Below are positions 23,896 through 34,908 of a stretch of DNA of 64,000 nt, in pieces. How positions within the stretch are numbered: the first letter of the stretch is position 1; the number at the start of each line of letters is the position of its first letter. Below the pieces are notes generated by a model. It had not been told where the DNA came from and searched no databases. It saw only the letters and a list, made by a program, of their open reading frames with translations. A program made the position numbers and the translations under genes. This stretch comes from Tupaia tana (taxonomy: Eukaryota > Chordata > Mammalia > Scandentia > Tupaiidae): NCBI GenBank assembly GCA_026018925.1, contig JAKSZU010000016.1, positions 9,802,940 through 9,866,939 of the forward strand, in the 5' to 3' direction.

Positions 23896-24474
23896 TCAAT
23901 CTGTTTCAACCCCGTACACATGGTCTTACTTGATTACTTAGTTGCTTAACTTGGGTTTAGGTTTGTTTGTTATTATTTTTTCAACACTCATATCCATTGA
24001 TTTTTGTTTTGTTTTGCTTGGTAGCCTTTTATGGAAATAAAAGTTTAGAGGAAGCCTAGCTCATAGTAACAGAAAACACTCTTTAATAATGACTCTTTAT
24101 ATCCTTAAAAACAAGACCTACACATCTCTAAATAACTGGTCATTTTATTGGCCAAATGGAAACGTTCTGCAGTTAATGCAGTCATACAAAATTACGTTAG
24201 TTGTCCCCTCACAGTGGCAGTCAGAATTGAGAGGAAACATGTGATTCACTCATTTATCAGGCACATGCTAGCACATCCCATGATTGCATGTAATTCATTC
24301 CATGGTAAGAGTGCTAGTGTCTCTGACATATCATTGCGAAGCAAGAGAGCTTCTCTGATCTTAGTAGGTCTATATCCTACTGATCATTTTTTTTTTTTTT
24401 CTCAAAACTATTGAAAAGAAAACTATTTACTAAAAAATTGGGATTACCTAGCAGCAGTAATAAAGCTATTATCA

Positions 24475-24736
24475 GGACCAGCAGTTGGCATAATGGCTAT
24501 GTCGCTGGACTCCCATGTAGTCGACCATGGTTCGAGTCCCAGACCCGGTGGCTTAAACTCACGCTTGGCACGTGTGCGTGCGTGCCCAAGATCCCAAGAG
24601 GAGAATGGAGGAGAAGGGATTGCAGCGTGGCCATCCCCCCGGGGGGTGATTTCTTGCTTTCTGTCTCTCCGTCTCTCTCTTTCTGGCGAGCGCACGCACC
24701 CTATAGCAAAAAACCTCTCCAATAAATAAATAAATA
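24475..24736 (+). mobile_element. tRNA-SINE, long form, young, with TSD
   Basis: Flanked by a 16-bp duplication with one mismatch (24459-24474 and 24737-24752). CpG-rich ('cgtgtgcgtgcgtgcccaag', 'ggcgagcgcacgcaccctat'). It is inserted at the end of an antisense MIR and has an (AAAT)n tail. Confidence 0.93.
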
Positions 24737-24752
24737 AATAAAGCTACTATCA

Positions 24753-24956
24753 TGTATTAAACATCAATTTTGTGTCAGGGACAACACTAGTCTTTTTTGT
24801 ACACGGTCTCATTGAAACGTCCTAACACCCCCATTAGCAAGTTCCAAATTATTGCTTCAACTTAACTAATGAGGAAGCTGGAAGAATCCCAACTTCACGG
24901 TGCTAGTGAGTGTGGGTGCAAAGCTAGGTCTGCCTAACCCCAGAGCCTGTGTTTTC
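24753..24956 (-). mobile_element. MIR SINE, antisense
   Basis: Blocks 'ttgtgtcagggacaacacta', 'taatgaggaagctggaagaa' and 'aagctaggtctgcctaaccc', followed by 'agagcctgtgttttc', fit a reverse-complement MIR. Confidence 0.65.
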
Positions 24957-25208
24957 TTGGAGGCTACCCCAGGGACAGACTTTCTTCTTCTCCTCTCTCC
25001 TCACAGAATAAACTCCTTAAGCAAGATTCCACTCTTATCCTGGTCAATCAGAATTAAGCTCAGCCCTGCCTAAGGCAGATCAATGGCACTTTATCTTCCA
25101 TCTTCTACTTTGTCTCAGGCAAACCCTTCCCTAGAGTCCTGCCTCTACACTGGGTGTAACCAAGCAAATGCAGGGCTGGCAGAGAAGGGGAGAGCAGAAG
25201 ACTAGCTT

Positions 25209-25398
25209 TGGGCTGTCTGGACTGCGGCTTTGCTGTGCCCAAGTCCTTTCTAAGTAGCACAATTCTTCATTGAAGGCCCTTCAGCAGAACGGTCTCCAGT
25301 TCTGTAAATGTCAGTTTCCAAGGACTGCACAAAGCTCTTGCCTACCTCTCAGCTACCCAGTGAACCCCAAGCTTATTGTTCTCTTCCTGATAATAGGA
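25209..25398. repeat. Ancient repeat, copy 1 of a local pair
   Basis: Similar to 27913-28125, with shared blocks 'ggctgtctgg.ctg.ggctt', 'tttccaaggact.ca.aaagc' and 'ctcagct.cccag.ga.cccca'. Family not recognised. It could be a diverged segmental duplication or two copies of one old transposon. Confidence 0.6.
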
Positions 25399-25655
25399 AC
25401 TTAGTCAGGATTTTCTAGGGAGACAGAACCAATAAGGCGCATGTTACCAGGCAAATCAGCTCCTGCAATTTTGGCAAATGAGAAGTCCCACAAAAAGCCA
25501 TTGCTAGCTGGGACTGCAGGATCCTGAGTGTGGCTTAGTCCAAGTCCAAAGGCCTGGGAGGCAGAGAACCCAGGGGGCTGTTGGTGTGAATCCTGGAGTC
25601 CAAAGGCTGATAAGCCTTGAGCTCGCATGTCTAAGGCAGCAGGGGAAAGCTATCT
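25399..25655 (+). mobile_element. LTR-like mammal-wide repeat, first part
   Basis: 'gtcaggattttctagggaga', 'cagaaccaataaggcg', 'gagaagtcccacaaaaagcc' and 'gtccaagtccaaaggcctgg' match a common old mammalian repeat that I recognise by pattern but cannot name. It resumes at 25934 after a SINE. Confidence 0.6.
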
Positions 25656-25810
25656 TTTTTTTTTTTTTTTTTTTTTTTTTGGTTGGGGAGAGAGTTTTGC
25701 TATAGGGTTTGTGTACTCACCACAGAGGCAGAAAGAAAGAAAGTGAGAAATCACACCCAGAGAAGATGACCACACCAAAATCTTCCTCCATTCTCCTCTT
25801 GGGATTTTGG

Positions 25811-25843
<33 letters not shown>

Positions 25844-25933
25844 CACACATGTGCCAGGCGTGTCCCAGGACTCTAACCACTGTCAACTACATGGAAGTCC
25901 AACAACGCTATCATTACGCCATCTGCTGGTCCC
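25656..25933 (-). mobile_element. tRNA-SINE, long form, inside LTR-like repeat
   Basis: T24 then 'gagagttttgctatagggtt'. The body carries a (CA)n expansion (25813-25840). The flanks 'gctatctt' (25648) and 'gctatctt' (after 25940) are consistent with a target duplication. Confidence 0.88.
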
Positions 25934-26150
25934 AAAGATGGCTATCTTGCTCTCTCTCCAAAGAGACTCCTCCATCCTCCATGCTTGTTCTCTCCAGGCC
26001 CCCTGTTGATTAAATCGCACTCACCCCCATGGAGAGCAGATCTTCACATCTCGGGAAACAGCCCCTCAGACACGCGCAGAGTAATGCTTTATCAGCTTTC
26101 TAGATATTCCTTCATCCAGTCAAGTTGACATCCAAAACTAGCCATCAAGG
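25934..26150 (+). mobile_element. LTR-like mammal-wide repeat, second part
   Basis: Continues with 'gttctctccaggccccctgt', 'ccccatggagagcagatctt' and 'cagtcaagttgacatccaaa', then 'actagccatca'. This is the usual 3' end of the same repeat, confirming interruption by the SINE. Confidence 0.6.
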
Positions 26151-26497
26151 GAACAAACTCATATCAGACATATTTTAGTGAGAAAATATTTCTAAAAAAT
26201 GTACTTCAGGGTTGAAGGTGAGAAAAATCACTCAGTGGGGCTCTAGGTGCACAGGCAGGATATGACGTGAAAGCTCTACCACTGAGTCACTGCTGGGGGG
26301 ACAAGGCTGTTGGGAACAGAAATCAGGGCAAGGATCACTTCTAGGATGAGGACGGGGATGAGAAAAGCAAGTGGAAGCTTCTAAGGGGTGGTCGTGTCTT
26401 CAGTCTCTGGGGTATTGATTACATGGGTCCATACATTTGTCAAAACTTTACACTTCAGGTCTACCTATTTTATGTTTGGAATTATACCTCAATAACA
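26151..26497. other. No recognised feature
   Basis: Unclassified sequence. 'ccatacatttgtcaaaactt' and 'tttggaattatacctcaata' near 26430-26490 resemble an L1 3' end or other old element, but too weakly to call. Confidence 0.35.
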
Positions 26498-26738
26498 ATG
26501 TGTTTAAGTTCACCAGAGGATATGTATGCTCACCAGAGAGACTGAGAGAAAGAAGAAAGTGAGAAAGCATCCTCCATGGGGAATGGTCACACCGCAGTTT
26601 CTTCTGCTCCGTCACTCCCATCTTTCCGGACTTGGGGCACGCATACACACATGTCTGACATGTTTTTTCAAGCTACTTCAACCACACAATGGCCCATATG
26701 GGATCCACCCTGCCATCACCAGGCCAGGGACTGGTCCC
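26498..26738 (-). mobile_element. tRNA-SINE, long form, degraded
   Basis: 'atatgtatgctcaccagaga' replaces the usual 3' block. The body is recognisable ('ccgcagtttcttctgctccg') and the head ends 'aggccagggactggtccc'. It has a partly rearranged head. Confidence 0.7.
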
Positions 26739-26769
26739 TTAATGACATTTTTCAAGTGTTCGCTTTTTA

Positions 26770-27030
26770 AAGAATGGTGTGGAGTTTAACGAGGCTGGAT
26801 CTCACGTGGCTGACTACACCATTGAGTCCTAGACCCAGTGGCTTGAAAAAACATGCCAGGCACATGTACGTGTGTGCCCAAAATCCTAAAAGGAGAAGAG
26901 GGGGAAGGGATTAGGGTATGGCCATCCCCCGGGAGGGTACTTTGCTACTTTTCCTCTCTTTCTTGGTCCCTTTATGTCTCTAGCAAGCTCACACACCCTA
27001 CAGAAGAGAGAGAGAGAGAGAGAGAGAGAA
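26770..27030 (+). mobile_element. tRNA-SINE, long form, head damaged
   Basis: Begins near 'gtttaacgaggctggatctc', lacking the first part of the head. The body and 'cacaccctacagaagagaga' end are present, with a (GA)n tail at 27006-27030. Confidence 0.75.
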
Positions 27031-27912
27031 AAGCAGATGCTGTGGCCTCCAGACAGCAACATTTCAAATGGCCTGGTTTTTGTCATCAGCAGCCTGCTCC
27101 CACCGTCTACAGAGCCTCTCGGTCCAGTTACGCTCTTCCGCCAGCTTGCTGACTCTTGATCCTCAGCAGGAGGGCTTGGCAAGCTTTGGGGAACTGCGGT
27201 TCAAGGACACCAGGCCAAGAAGGACCATGGACATCAGTTCCTGCGTCCTGGCAGGAGTGGGAGGTGCAGAGCAGCGTCGTGACAGGGGCAGGTACAGCAG
27301 GCCAACCTTTGCACAAGGCGCTCCAGGCCCTGTCCTGATTCAGGAAAGGGCAGGCCATCCCTCCCTGCATTCTTCCAGAAACCGGAAGGTCAAAGGCACA
27401 GGCTGGGGACCACAGGCTTCCCAGACATCCGGCCACTGGCCTGCGCCCTGAGAAGGTGAAATCTCTGCTGTGCCCGGTCCCTTCTCTCACACCAGGGGCC
27501 CCTGGCCTCTGGGAGAAGTGAGCAAGCAACATCCGGAGACTCCAGACAGAGCCTCCCCCTGAGCTCTGGCAGGAGTAGCCCCAGGCAAGCCAGGGCCTCT
27601 GTTTCAGAACAACCAATGAGCCTCACAGACACAGCAGGCCGGGCCTGGACGTGAGGCAGCGGAAGTCCTGGAACACCCTGTCCTCTGCCCTCCTCTGCCT
27701 TCCTCCTCTCCCACCATCTCCCAACCGGCTGGCCTTTGATCTCAGCACACAAAACTCGGGCCCACTATAAACCCGTTTATACTCTAATGACAAGATTACA
27801 GACAAAAGTGATTAGAGGTGAACATGAGCTGGCCTAGCCCAGCTCCCCTGCAGAACCCAGACGGCGGGCGGTGGCAGTGATTCAGCCAGCTCCAGCAACA
27901 GGAGTTTGCTGC
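27031..27912. other. GC-richer unique sequence
   Basis: First part of the SINE-free stretch. The overlapping frames on both strands (27068-27752) look like open frames of GC-rich DNA. No domain, start context or splice pattern supports a gene. Confidence 0.35.
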
Positions 27913-28125
27913 AGGCTGTCTGGGCTGTGGCTTCGCGCCGTGCCCGAGGTCCTTTCTGTGCAAAACTACCCTTCAGTGAGGGCCCTCCAACAGGACGGTG
28001 CAGCCCTCTGCCGGTCTCCAGTCCTCCCTCTAAGCACCAATTTCCAAGGACTTCATGAAGCACTTGCCCACACCTCAGCTGCCCAGCGAGCCCCAGGCTG
28101 CTTCTTCCTCCCTCTCCAGTGCCAG
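27913..28125. repeat. Ancient repeat, copy 2 of a local pair
   Basis: Counterpart of 25209-25398 in the same orientation, 2.7 kb apart. This copy is more GC- and CpG-rich ('cttcgcgccgtgcccgaggt'). Confidence 0.6.
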
Positions 28126-30899
28126 GAGCACACTCTACTATCAGACGTCTACACCTTAGTGAGAACGTGTGCTTAGAGCACTCAGCGAGGCTCCAGGTAC
28201 ACAGAAATGAATCAAGGCCATCTCTCTCCACACCCGCATCTAGAAGGAAGGCAGAGCAGCCGAAGCCAGGTCGAGCTGCCTTGCTGTGTAATAGCTGTGC
28301 GATTTGTGTTCTGGAAAATCAAAGCATCCATGTCCCTTGCACGCCAGGCCGGGTGTCACTGGTGTCTGTGTGCAGGCGTGCTCCGGAATGAATGTGCTCT
28401 ACCAGGAAGGCTGTGCCCTTCACTGATTCCTCTTTGCACAATAACCTGTTATTTTGTGCTCTGTATAAAACTCTCCTAGGGCTCTGTGGGCTTTAATGTT
28501 TCAACTGGAAAGAAACCTTGAAAGTAAAGAGTTTCTTTCTTTCTGTCTTTTTTTAAAAAAACCAAGTACACAACACCATTACAGATGATCCCAATCTGCG
28601 CTGCTTCCAGTTACCAGGAAAGAGCTTAAGGAGTCCGTCCCAACTTTGCAGCTCTTTACTCCAAAGGAGAACCAAGACCAGGGTCAAGCGTGCAGGCGGC
28701 ATCTCCCATTACCGTGGGGCTAGCCTCCAGTCGAACCCATCAGCGTGGAGCCTCCTGGTCTCCAGCAAGTCATTATGTACTTAGGATTATCATTAATTTT
28801 CTCTCCCTGAAGTGCTTCTGATGAATGTGAGGCTTGTGGGCTAAAGCCTCTACCATTCACTGATAAAAGGTTCTATGTTCAATTTTCTAAAAGTGCCCTT
28901 AGAGAATCCCCAATTTCCTGCCTCTTCCTAAAGAGAAACCGAGTTTGTGCCGCCTTCAAAAAGGGAGGACTGAGTTCTCTTGGTGTAAAAGCTTCCTGAA
29001 GTTTGGAAGGAGAGGCCCCTGGGACATTCTGGAGACTCGGAACTTTTAGGGACTGGCTGCGTAGATAGAGCCGGTATTGTTTATTGCAGACGTAAGGACT
29101 GCAAGCCAGTGTCTGTGCGTCTTCTGTTTCTCCATCCCATCGACTATTAGACAGCCTTCGCTTCCCTCCTGGGCGCCCTGCTGAGCCCACTGCCTGATGC
29201 CCACCTCACCTTCTGTGAGTCCACACCGCCTGGGTCACCTGACCCAGCCCGTTCTCTTAGCTGCATCCGCAACTGTCCCGTTGGATTGAGGACATAGCTC
29301 TCTTAGGAAGAGCTGAATCTGACACATTAACAAGAGCTGACCTAGGTGGCACCTTGTGTCCTGGGAGGATGGGAGGCTCCTAGTGGAAGTGGCTTTGAGC
29401 AGACTATGTGTCTACACATCACAGAGCTCTTCAGCATTTTTTATTAAGCCATCGAGACTTTGGAGCATTTGTTGTCAAGCTTTAGAGCTTTAATTAAGTT
29501 TTTGTTCTGAGCTGGAAAGGGCTGTAGATGCGTTCAGGGTGTTGAAACGATGCTGCTTTCAATGCGGGCCTTTGTGAAGGAGCACCCTGGGGCCCAAAAG
29601 CACAATGACTTCCTGTGTGCCAGGGCCCTGGTGTGTCATGGAGGCCCTGCCTCCACCACCGTCTGGGCCACTCCCAGCTGGCGTCCAGTGTCTGTTGTGG
29701 TGTTTCAGCCTCCGAGCACTGGCCATAAGTGCCATGCCTTTTCCTCTTGGAGGTGCTGATGAAAACCAAGCTCTGCAGCCTGTGTCGTCCACATCTGCTT
29801 AAACCCCAGGCTCACATCTGCGTGTCGCAGTGCGGATGACCAACGCATTCAAGCAGAAGAGCTTTGTCCATAGACAACAAAGTTCCTGAATTTCCATACA
29901 ATTTCATAGAGCTCAAATCTGTCTATCACACAATGGACCTAGCAGATTCTCGGTTTTGTTTCTGTTTCATCGTCCAAGTGAATAATTATACTTAGGGCTC
30001 CAGTGTGTGTAGCAGCTAATTCTCAGCCAAATACTCAGGCGCAAGGGACACAAGTAAGCTTCATCAATCAACTTGGGGCAGGAGTGTGTGAGGAGCCAGG
30101 GGGAGCCTCTGCCCTAGGCCTCAGAGTATTTCAATTGCATTCTTGGGTTGTGTGCTACTGATAAATAAGAACTGCAAAGTAGCGGAAATGGGCAGACCTG
30201 GCCTCCAGCAGAAGCAAGGAGCTCCTTTAGGAGAGCTAGACATTAGTTACCCGTTCTGGACTAGGCAAAGAACAGACAGGCCCCATTCAGCCTCCGTCAG
30301 TAATCCAGTGCTCCTGGTTTGAAGTCTGCATTTCTGAAGGCTTCCAAGCAGTGTTCTGGTGAGTTGTTAGGAATTTTTGAGAGAAACTCAGGGATGTAGA
30401 GTGAGAAGAGAAGAAGAGTGAGACTTTACTTACTCTTTATGTCAATCAGTGTGTCCCCTGCCAGAATGCCTTTGTAGAATGTGACTGAATTGGATTTATT
30501 TTGAATGAACATTTGCATTGCTTAAAAACCACCACTGTACCATAGCTTGAAAATCTCTTTAGACCAAAACTCATGCCCGATTCTAACATTCTAAGACCTT
30601 TGGATTCTATGGCTGTCATACACAAGAGTATAAACCCTGTGGCTTGGGGTTCTCACTGAGGGACAAGTAAATCTACCTGTGGCTATGACCAGATATGGGT
30701 AGAAGCTCCAGGACCACCTGGGCAAAGCCCCAAGTCCTGTGAAATGGAATATTAGGCCAAACAAATTATTGCAGAGCAAAAATGTTGTAGGATGGCTTCT
30801 GCCATGTCTAGGTTCTTGATGTTTCAGACAAAGAATTGAATGAAACACTCCAATAGCAAAAGCAAAGGGTAGTTTTTGAAGTAAAAGTGAAAGTACCTC
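28126..30899. other. SINE-free unique sequence
   Basis: 2.8 kb with no recognisable transposon or gene. 28760-28880 is AT-rich with low-complexity-free text ('cattatgtacttaggattat') that looks like a conserved non-coding element. That is a guess without alignment. Confidence 0.35.
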
Positions 30900-31800
30900 C
30901 CAAGAGGTAGGAGCAAACAGAGAGAAAAGAGTGGTTTAAGGGCTCCCCCAGTAGGTACTTCCAGTGGGGTTTATAATTTCTTAACTGGGATCCTGTAGGT
31001 TGACCATTGGCCAGGCCACTAATCGCTCTTACCTCATTGGCTCTATCAATGTGGCTTCATCAGCTAGACATCCCTCACTGGAAACCTCCCACCTACGTTC
31101 TCTCAGTGGGGAATTTTCTGCTCTTATTGATTTTTCTATCTAGCCACAGAGGCAGACGCTCCAGCCTCCTTACCCACTTCCATTTTCTAGCCTTCTTCCT
31201 GCCTCAAAAAGAATAAGATATTGAAAAAGTGAGAAATTTTATTAGACCTTATAGCCTTGCAAAAAGGTAGTTCCAAGAAGAAAGAAGAAAAAGGACTTAA
31301 AAAAAAAAAAAAAAAAAAAAGAAGGACATGAAGGAGTAGTCAAGGGGTTGCTGTTGGGTCCCCGTTCCCCGTGCTGTACTCCTGCGGCCTCTAAGAACCA
31401 CTAGGCAGTTCACTAGGTGTGGAAGCTGTGCTGTTGTAGCAGGTTGGTCTACTATTTTTGTCCTAGATTTTCTGACAAGTTCAGATAAATCTTTACTAAT
31501 TCTTTTCCTGAATAGCCCCTACCTCCAGCCCATGAAACTCTTATCCCCTTACTAACTTGGACAAATCACTAGCTAGTTCAACACCCACCACTCCGGAATT
31601 TTTACCTATGAAGGAACAATTGAGCCCTGTAGTCGTGTTTGTGATTCAAAAAGCCAGTCCATTTTATTAGATTAGTCAGTTTCAGGAAGCTCTTTGTCAT
31701 ATAGGACATCAAACAACTGATTCATTGGCTTGAAACATTTTTTCAATTAATGCTTTTGAAGTTAGGCAGACACAACCTATCTGTGGGAATAGTGATCAAA
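30900..31800. other. Unclassified, possible old LTR
   Basis: 'gggctcccccagtaggtact', 'tccagtggggtttataattt' and a later A22 run (31299-31320) hint at a degraded retroelement. I cannot name the family. Confidence 0.25.
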
Positions 31801-31971
31801 ACTGCTGTGTCATTGAAGCATTGTGTATTCAGCACTTGGTGCCATGTATAAAAGTTTCAGGCACAATAAGAAATCTGATGTCCCCTTTCAAAAAGGAACA
31901 GGCAGAATGAAACCTTTTATCTCTGCTGGGATGTGGTTCACATATTATTTCTGTACTGTTGTATATTCCGT

Positions 31972-32022
31972 TATAAATGCTTCATTATCACATTATCTTC
32001 ATGTGATAATGAAGCATTTATA
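31972..32022. repeat. Perfect inverted repeat, 22-bp arms, 7-nt loop
   Basis: Arm 31972-31993 is exactly complementary to 32001-32022, with loop 'tatcttc' (31994-32000). Either strand could fold into a 51-nt hairpin. It is unrelated to the MITE family and lies in the SINE-free stretch. Confidence 0.95.
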
Positions 32023-32227
32023 TTGTGCTTTTTCATTATTGTGCTCAAATTCAAGACTCAGGGCTGGAAACGTGACCTTTAAGCTTGCGTTAAGGTGAGT
32101 CCACCTTATTGTGGAGGGAAAAGAACTGAAAGTCAGATGACGTAAACTCCAGGACCAGGTGTTACTGGGTATCTACAGACAGACTCACTCATTTTCCTGG
32201 TTGAAAGCTTTGCTCAAATGTAGGTAT

Positions 32228-32371
32228 GAGCAGAGACATGGAATCAAACAGAGCTGAATGATCTTGGGAAAATTACTTAACTGCTCCAAGTCTTAGTTCT
32301 AGTGTCTGTAAAACAGGCATGATAATTACACCTATCTAGTGGAGCCATCGTAGAGATTAAAGAATATATAG
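32228..32371 (+). mobile_element. MIR SINE, sense, split by two SINEs
   Basis: 'gagctgaatgatcttgggaa', 'aattacttaactgctccaag' and 'gtctgtaaaacaggcatgat' are MIR blocks. The last part, 'catatagtaagtgtacatta', appears after the nested SINEs at about 32850. Confidence 0.75.
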
Positions 32372-32526
32372 TGGGCTAGCAGGTGGCATGGTAGTTAAGG
32401 GCGCTGGACTCCCACATGGCCAACCATGATTTGAGTCCCAGACATGGCAGCTTGCTTTCTCACTTTCCCTTTCTCTCTCTCTCTCTGTCCCTCTCTGGTC
32501 AAATTAAAAGAAAGAAAGAAAGAAAA
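32372..32526 (+). mobile_element. tRNA-SINE, short form
   Basis: 'gggctagcaggtggcatggt' head, 'tttgagtcccagacatggca' B-box region, then CT-rich and (GAAA)n tail. It is inserted in MIR and directly followed by a long-form copy. Confidence 0.85.
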
Positions 32527-32560
32527 TTAAATAAAATAATTATTTAAAAATAAGTAAAGA

Positions 32561-32814
32561 GGGGAACCAGCAGTTAGCGTAATGGCTATGTCGCTGGACT
32601 CCCACGTAGTCGACCGCGGTTCGCGTCCCGGACCCGGTGGCTTAAATCTCACGCCGGGCACGTGTGCGTGCGTGCCCAAGATCCCGGGAGGAGAATGGAG
32701 GAGAAGGGATTGCGGCGTGACCATCCCCCCTGGGGGGTGATTTCTCGCTTTCTGTCTCTATGTCTCTCTCTCTGTCTGTCTGGCGAGCGCACGCGCCCTA
32801 TAGCGAAAACCTCT

Positions 32815-32845
<31 letters not shown>
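32561..32845 (+). mobile_element. tRNA-SINE, long form, among the youngest
   Basis: Near-consensus: 'gttagcgtaatggctatgtc' (A-box region), 'cgcggttcgcgtcccggacc' (B-box region), 'cgtgtgcgtgcgtgcccaag' and 'cgagcgcacgcgccctatag', with a 29-nt A tail. Flanks 'taagtaaagag' and 'aagtaaagag' are a target duplication. The CpG content is almost undamaged. Confidence 0.95.
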
Positions 32846-32851
<6 letters not shown>

Positions 32852-32909
32852 GAGCATATAGTAAGTGTACATTATTCTTTACTAACCTTGCTATCACCCA
32901 TGATTATTT

Positions 32910-33176
32910 TAATTTTTTTATGAGAGTTTTTTTTTTTTTTTCTCATAGGGTGTGCTTGCCAGAGAGACGGGGAGAGACAGCAAGAAAGAAAGTGAGAAAT
33001 CACTCCTCAGCAGTGATGGCCACACCACAATCCCTTCTCCATTCTCCTCTCGGGATTTTGAGCACACACACACACACACACACACGGCATGAGTTTTAAG
33101 CACCTGGTCCAGAACTTGAACCCCGGTCGACTGTGTGGGAGTCCAGTGATATAACAGCTATGCCATTTGCTGGCCT
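32910..33176 (-). mobile_element. tRNA-SINE, long form
   Basis: Antisense copy with 'tctcatagggtgtgcttgcc'. It carries a (CA)n tract at 33063-33085 and its head ends 'gccatttgctggcc'. Confidence 0.85.
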
Positions 33177-33198
33177 TTATTTTAGCTTATTTTTAAAG

Positions 33199-33318
33199 TT
33201 TTTCTGTCTTTCTTTCTTCCTTTCTTTCTTCTCTTCTCTTCTTTCTTCCTTCCTTCCTTCCTTCCTTCCTTCCTTCCTTCCTTCCTTCCTTTCTGTCTTT
33301 CTGTCTTTCTTTCTTTCT
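33199..33318. repeat. Pyrimidine microsatellite (TTCC/TTTC)n
   Basis: About 120 nt of TTTC, TTCC and TGTC units. It appears to be the expanded tail of the adjacent minus-strand form C SINE. Confidence 0.93.
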
Positions 33319-33500
33319 TCCATGAGTGAGAGAAATGCAGAGAGAGAGAGAGAGAGACAGCTCCACACGCATTCTCACGCTGACATCCTCCCCTGCCTCA
33401 GCCGGGTACAGCTCATGGGCGTGCACATGCCAAGTGTGTTCAGGGAGGTCTCTGGATGCAAAGAAGGAGCTTCTCATGTTGGTCAGTCTTCAAGAGCATT
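33319..33500 (-). mobile_element. tRNA-SINE, form C, antisense
   Basis: Reverse complement shows 'ctctctgcatttctctcact' + 'catgg', the form C 3' signature, and 'catccagagacctccctgaa' in the body. The head boundary near 33500 is uncertain. Confidence 0.65.
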
Positions 33501-34054
33501 ATTTTACCCCTGCACTCCAATCTAGCTCCCCCCACATAATTTTATGTAAAATAACCTCTAAGATTGCTTTCAGTTATAAAATTCTATGATTACTGGACTT
33601 GTGCAGTTCAAATTTCTTCCTCTAGAGTTCAAACATACAGTCAGTTCCAGGAACCACATTAAGAATAACCCATACCTATTTCTTGCTAGAATGACCATGG
33701 TGAAGTCTTCATGAACCTACCTCCAGGCGCTCAGAACAGGCTGGCCGAAGGCACCGAGGGAGAGGCTGAAGACTGGATGGGGAGTCTTCAGAAAGACCCT
33801 GAAGCTGCCCAGCTGGAGGAGAGAGCTATTGACCATAAATTAGTCTGGAGAACTTCAGCCCAAAATGCTGAAGAGAAGGGCAGGGGAATATAGAGTCAGA
33901 GAGGGACAAGAAATGGACATCAAAGCTGAGTGCCCTGCCATGAGTCCTAGCTAGTTCAAGAAACACAGGCATGAAGTAGTTCTGACGGGTGACTTACAGC
34001 GTCTGCAATTCAGTCTGACAGGAAAATTGCTGGCACCTAGGGAGTTGGCCTATG
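33501..34054. other. No recognised feature
   Basis: The 33711-33893 open frame (acidic, 60 residues) has no recognised family. I do not call a gene. Confidence 0.35.
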
Positions 34055-34145
34055 GACCAGCAGTGTCAGTACTACCTAGGAGCTGACAGGAAGTGGAGGA
34101 CCCGCCTCATAGCTGATGAATCACAATGTGCATTTTAACAGGACT
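34055..34145 (+). mobile_element. MER5A-like DNA transposon fragment
   Basis: 'cagcagtgtcagtactacct', 'gatgaatcacaatgtgcatt' and 'ttaacaggac' fit the non-autonomous hAT element MER5A. It abuts an MLT1 LTR. Confidence 0.6.
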
Positions 34146-34520
34146 TGTTATGGACTGAATGTTTGTGTGCTCCAAAAATTCGTATATTGAAATCCACCCA
34201 CCAGTGTGATGGTATTAGTGGATGGGGAATTTGGGGAACAATTAGTCTTAGATGAGGTTGTGACGGTGGGGCTTTCATGAGTGGGATTAGTGTCCTTGTA
34301 AGAGTCACAGTGAGCTCACTCTCCTCTCCTCTCTTCTGCATGTGAGAGCATAAGAGAAGCTGTCAGTCTGCAGCCCGTTAGACGTCCTTCCCCAGAGCCT
34401 GTCAGTGCTGGCATCCTGACCCCAGACCTCCAGCCTCCAGTTCTATGAGAAGTCAGTTTATGTTTGTAAGTCACCTGGTTTATGGTATTTTGTTATAGTA
34501 GTTGAGACTAACTAAGAGAG
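34146..34520 (+). mobile_element. MLT1-type MaLR LTR, nearly complete
   Basis: From 'ttatggactgaatgtttgtg' through 'gtgtgatggtattagtggat', 'atgagtgggattagtgtcct', 'cctccagcctccagttctat' to 'tattttgttatagtagttga'. The clearest MaLR LTR in the window. Confidence 0.9.
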
Positions 34521-34695
34521 AAAATTTGCACCAGGCTGCTGCTAATACCTAAAAATGTATAAGAACTGGATCCTAGGTAGAAGCTGGAGGAATTCGAGGC
34601 ACATGCTAAAAGACGCCCATGTTGCTATGAATGGACTGCTAAGAGCAACTCTGGTGAGGGTTCAGAAAAAAGGAGTGGTAGAAAAATCTCGTTTT

Positions 34696-34908
34696 GGGGA
34701 CCAGCAGATGGTGTAATGGTTATGTTGCTGGATCGAGTCCTGGATCTGGCAGCTTAAAACTCATGCTGGGTGTGGATGCATACATGCCCAAAATCCCAAG
34801 AGGCGAATGGAGGAGAAGGAATTGCAGCATGGTCATCCCTCGAGGGGGTAATTTCTTGCTTTCTGTCTCTCTGGCTCTTGGGCTAGTGCAAAAATCTCTC
34901 AAAAGAAA
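34696..34908 (+). mobile_element. tRNA-SINE, long form, small internal deletion
   Basis: 'ggggaccagcagatggtgta' head, but a deletion removes the segment between the anticodon arm and B box ('ttgctggatcgagtcc'). The end reads 'ctagtgcaaaaatctctc', lacking the usual 'ccctatag'. Confidence 0.85.

Noticed and set aside
27128..27752. Overlapping 120-162 residue frames on the minus strand in GC-rich DNA
   Set aside because: Equally long frames exist on the other strand, there are no domains, splice structure or CpG island, and GC-rich DNA has few stops.
32561..32640. tRNA-like head with A and B boxes as a functional tRNA gene
   Set aside because: No cloverleaf with a proper acceptor stem and terminator. 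It is continuous with the SINE body and repeated dozens of times.
33063..33085. Interspersed CA and GT runs as possible CRISPR-like spacing
   Set aside because: Simple microsatellites within SINE bodies. No direct repeats with unique spacers, and CRISPR is not expected in a mammal.
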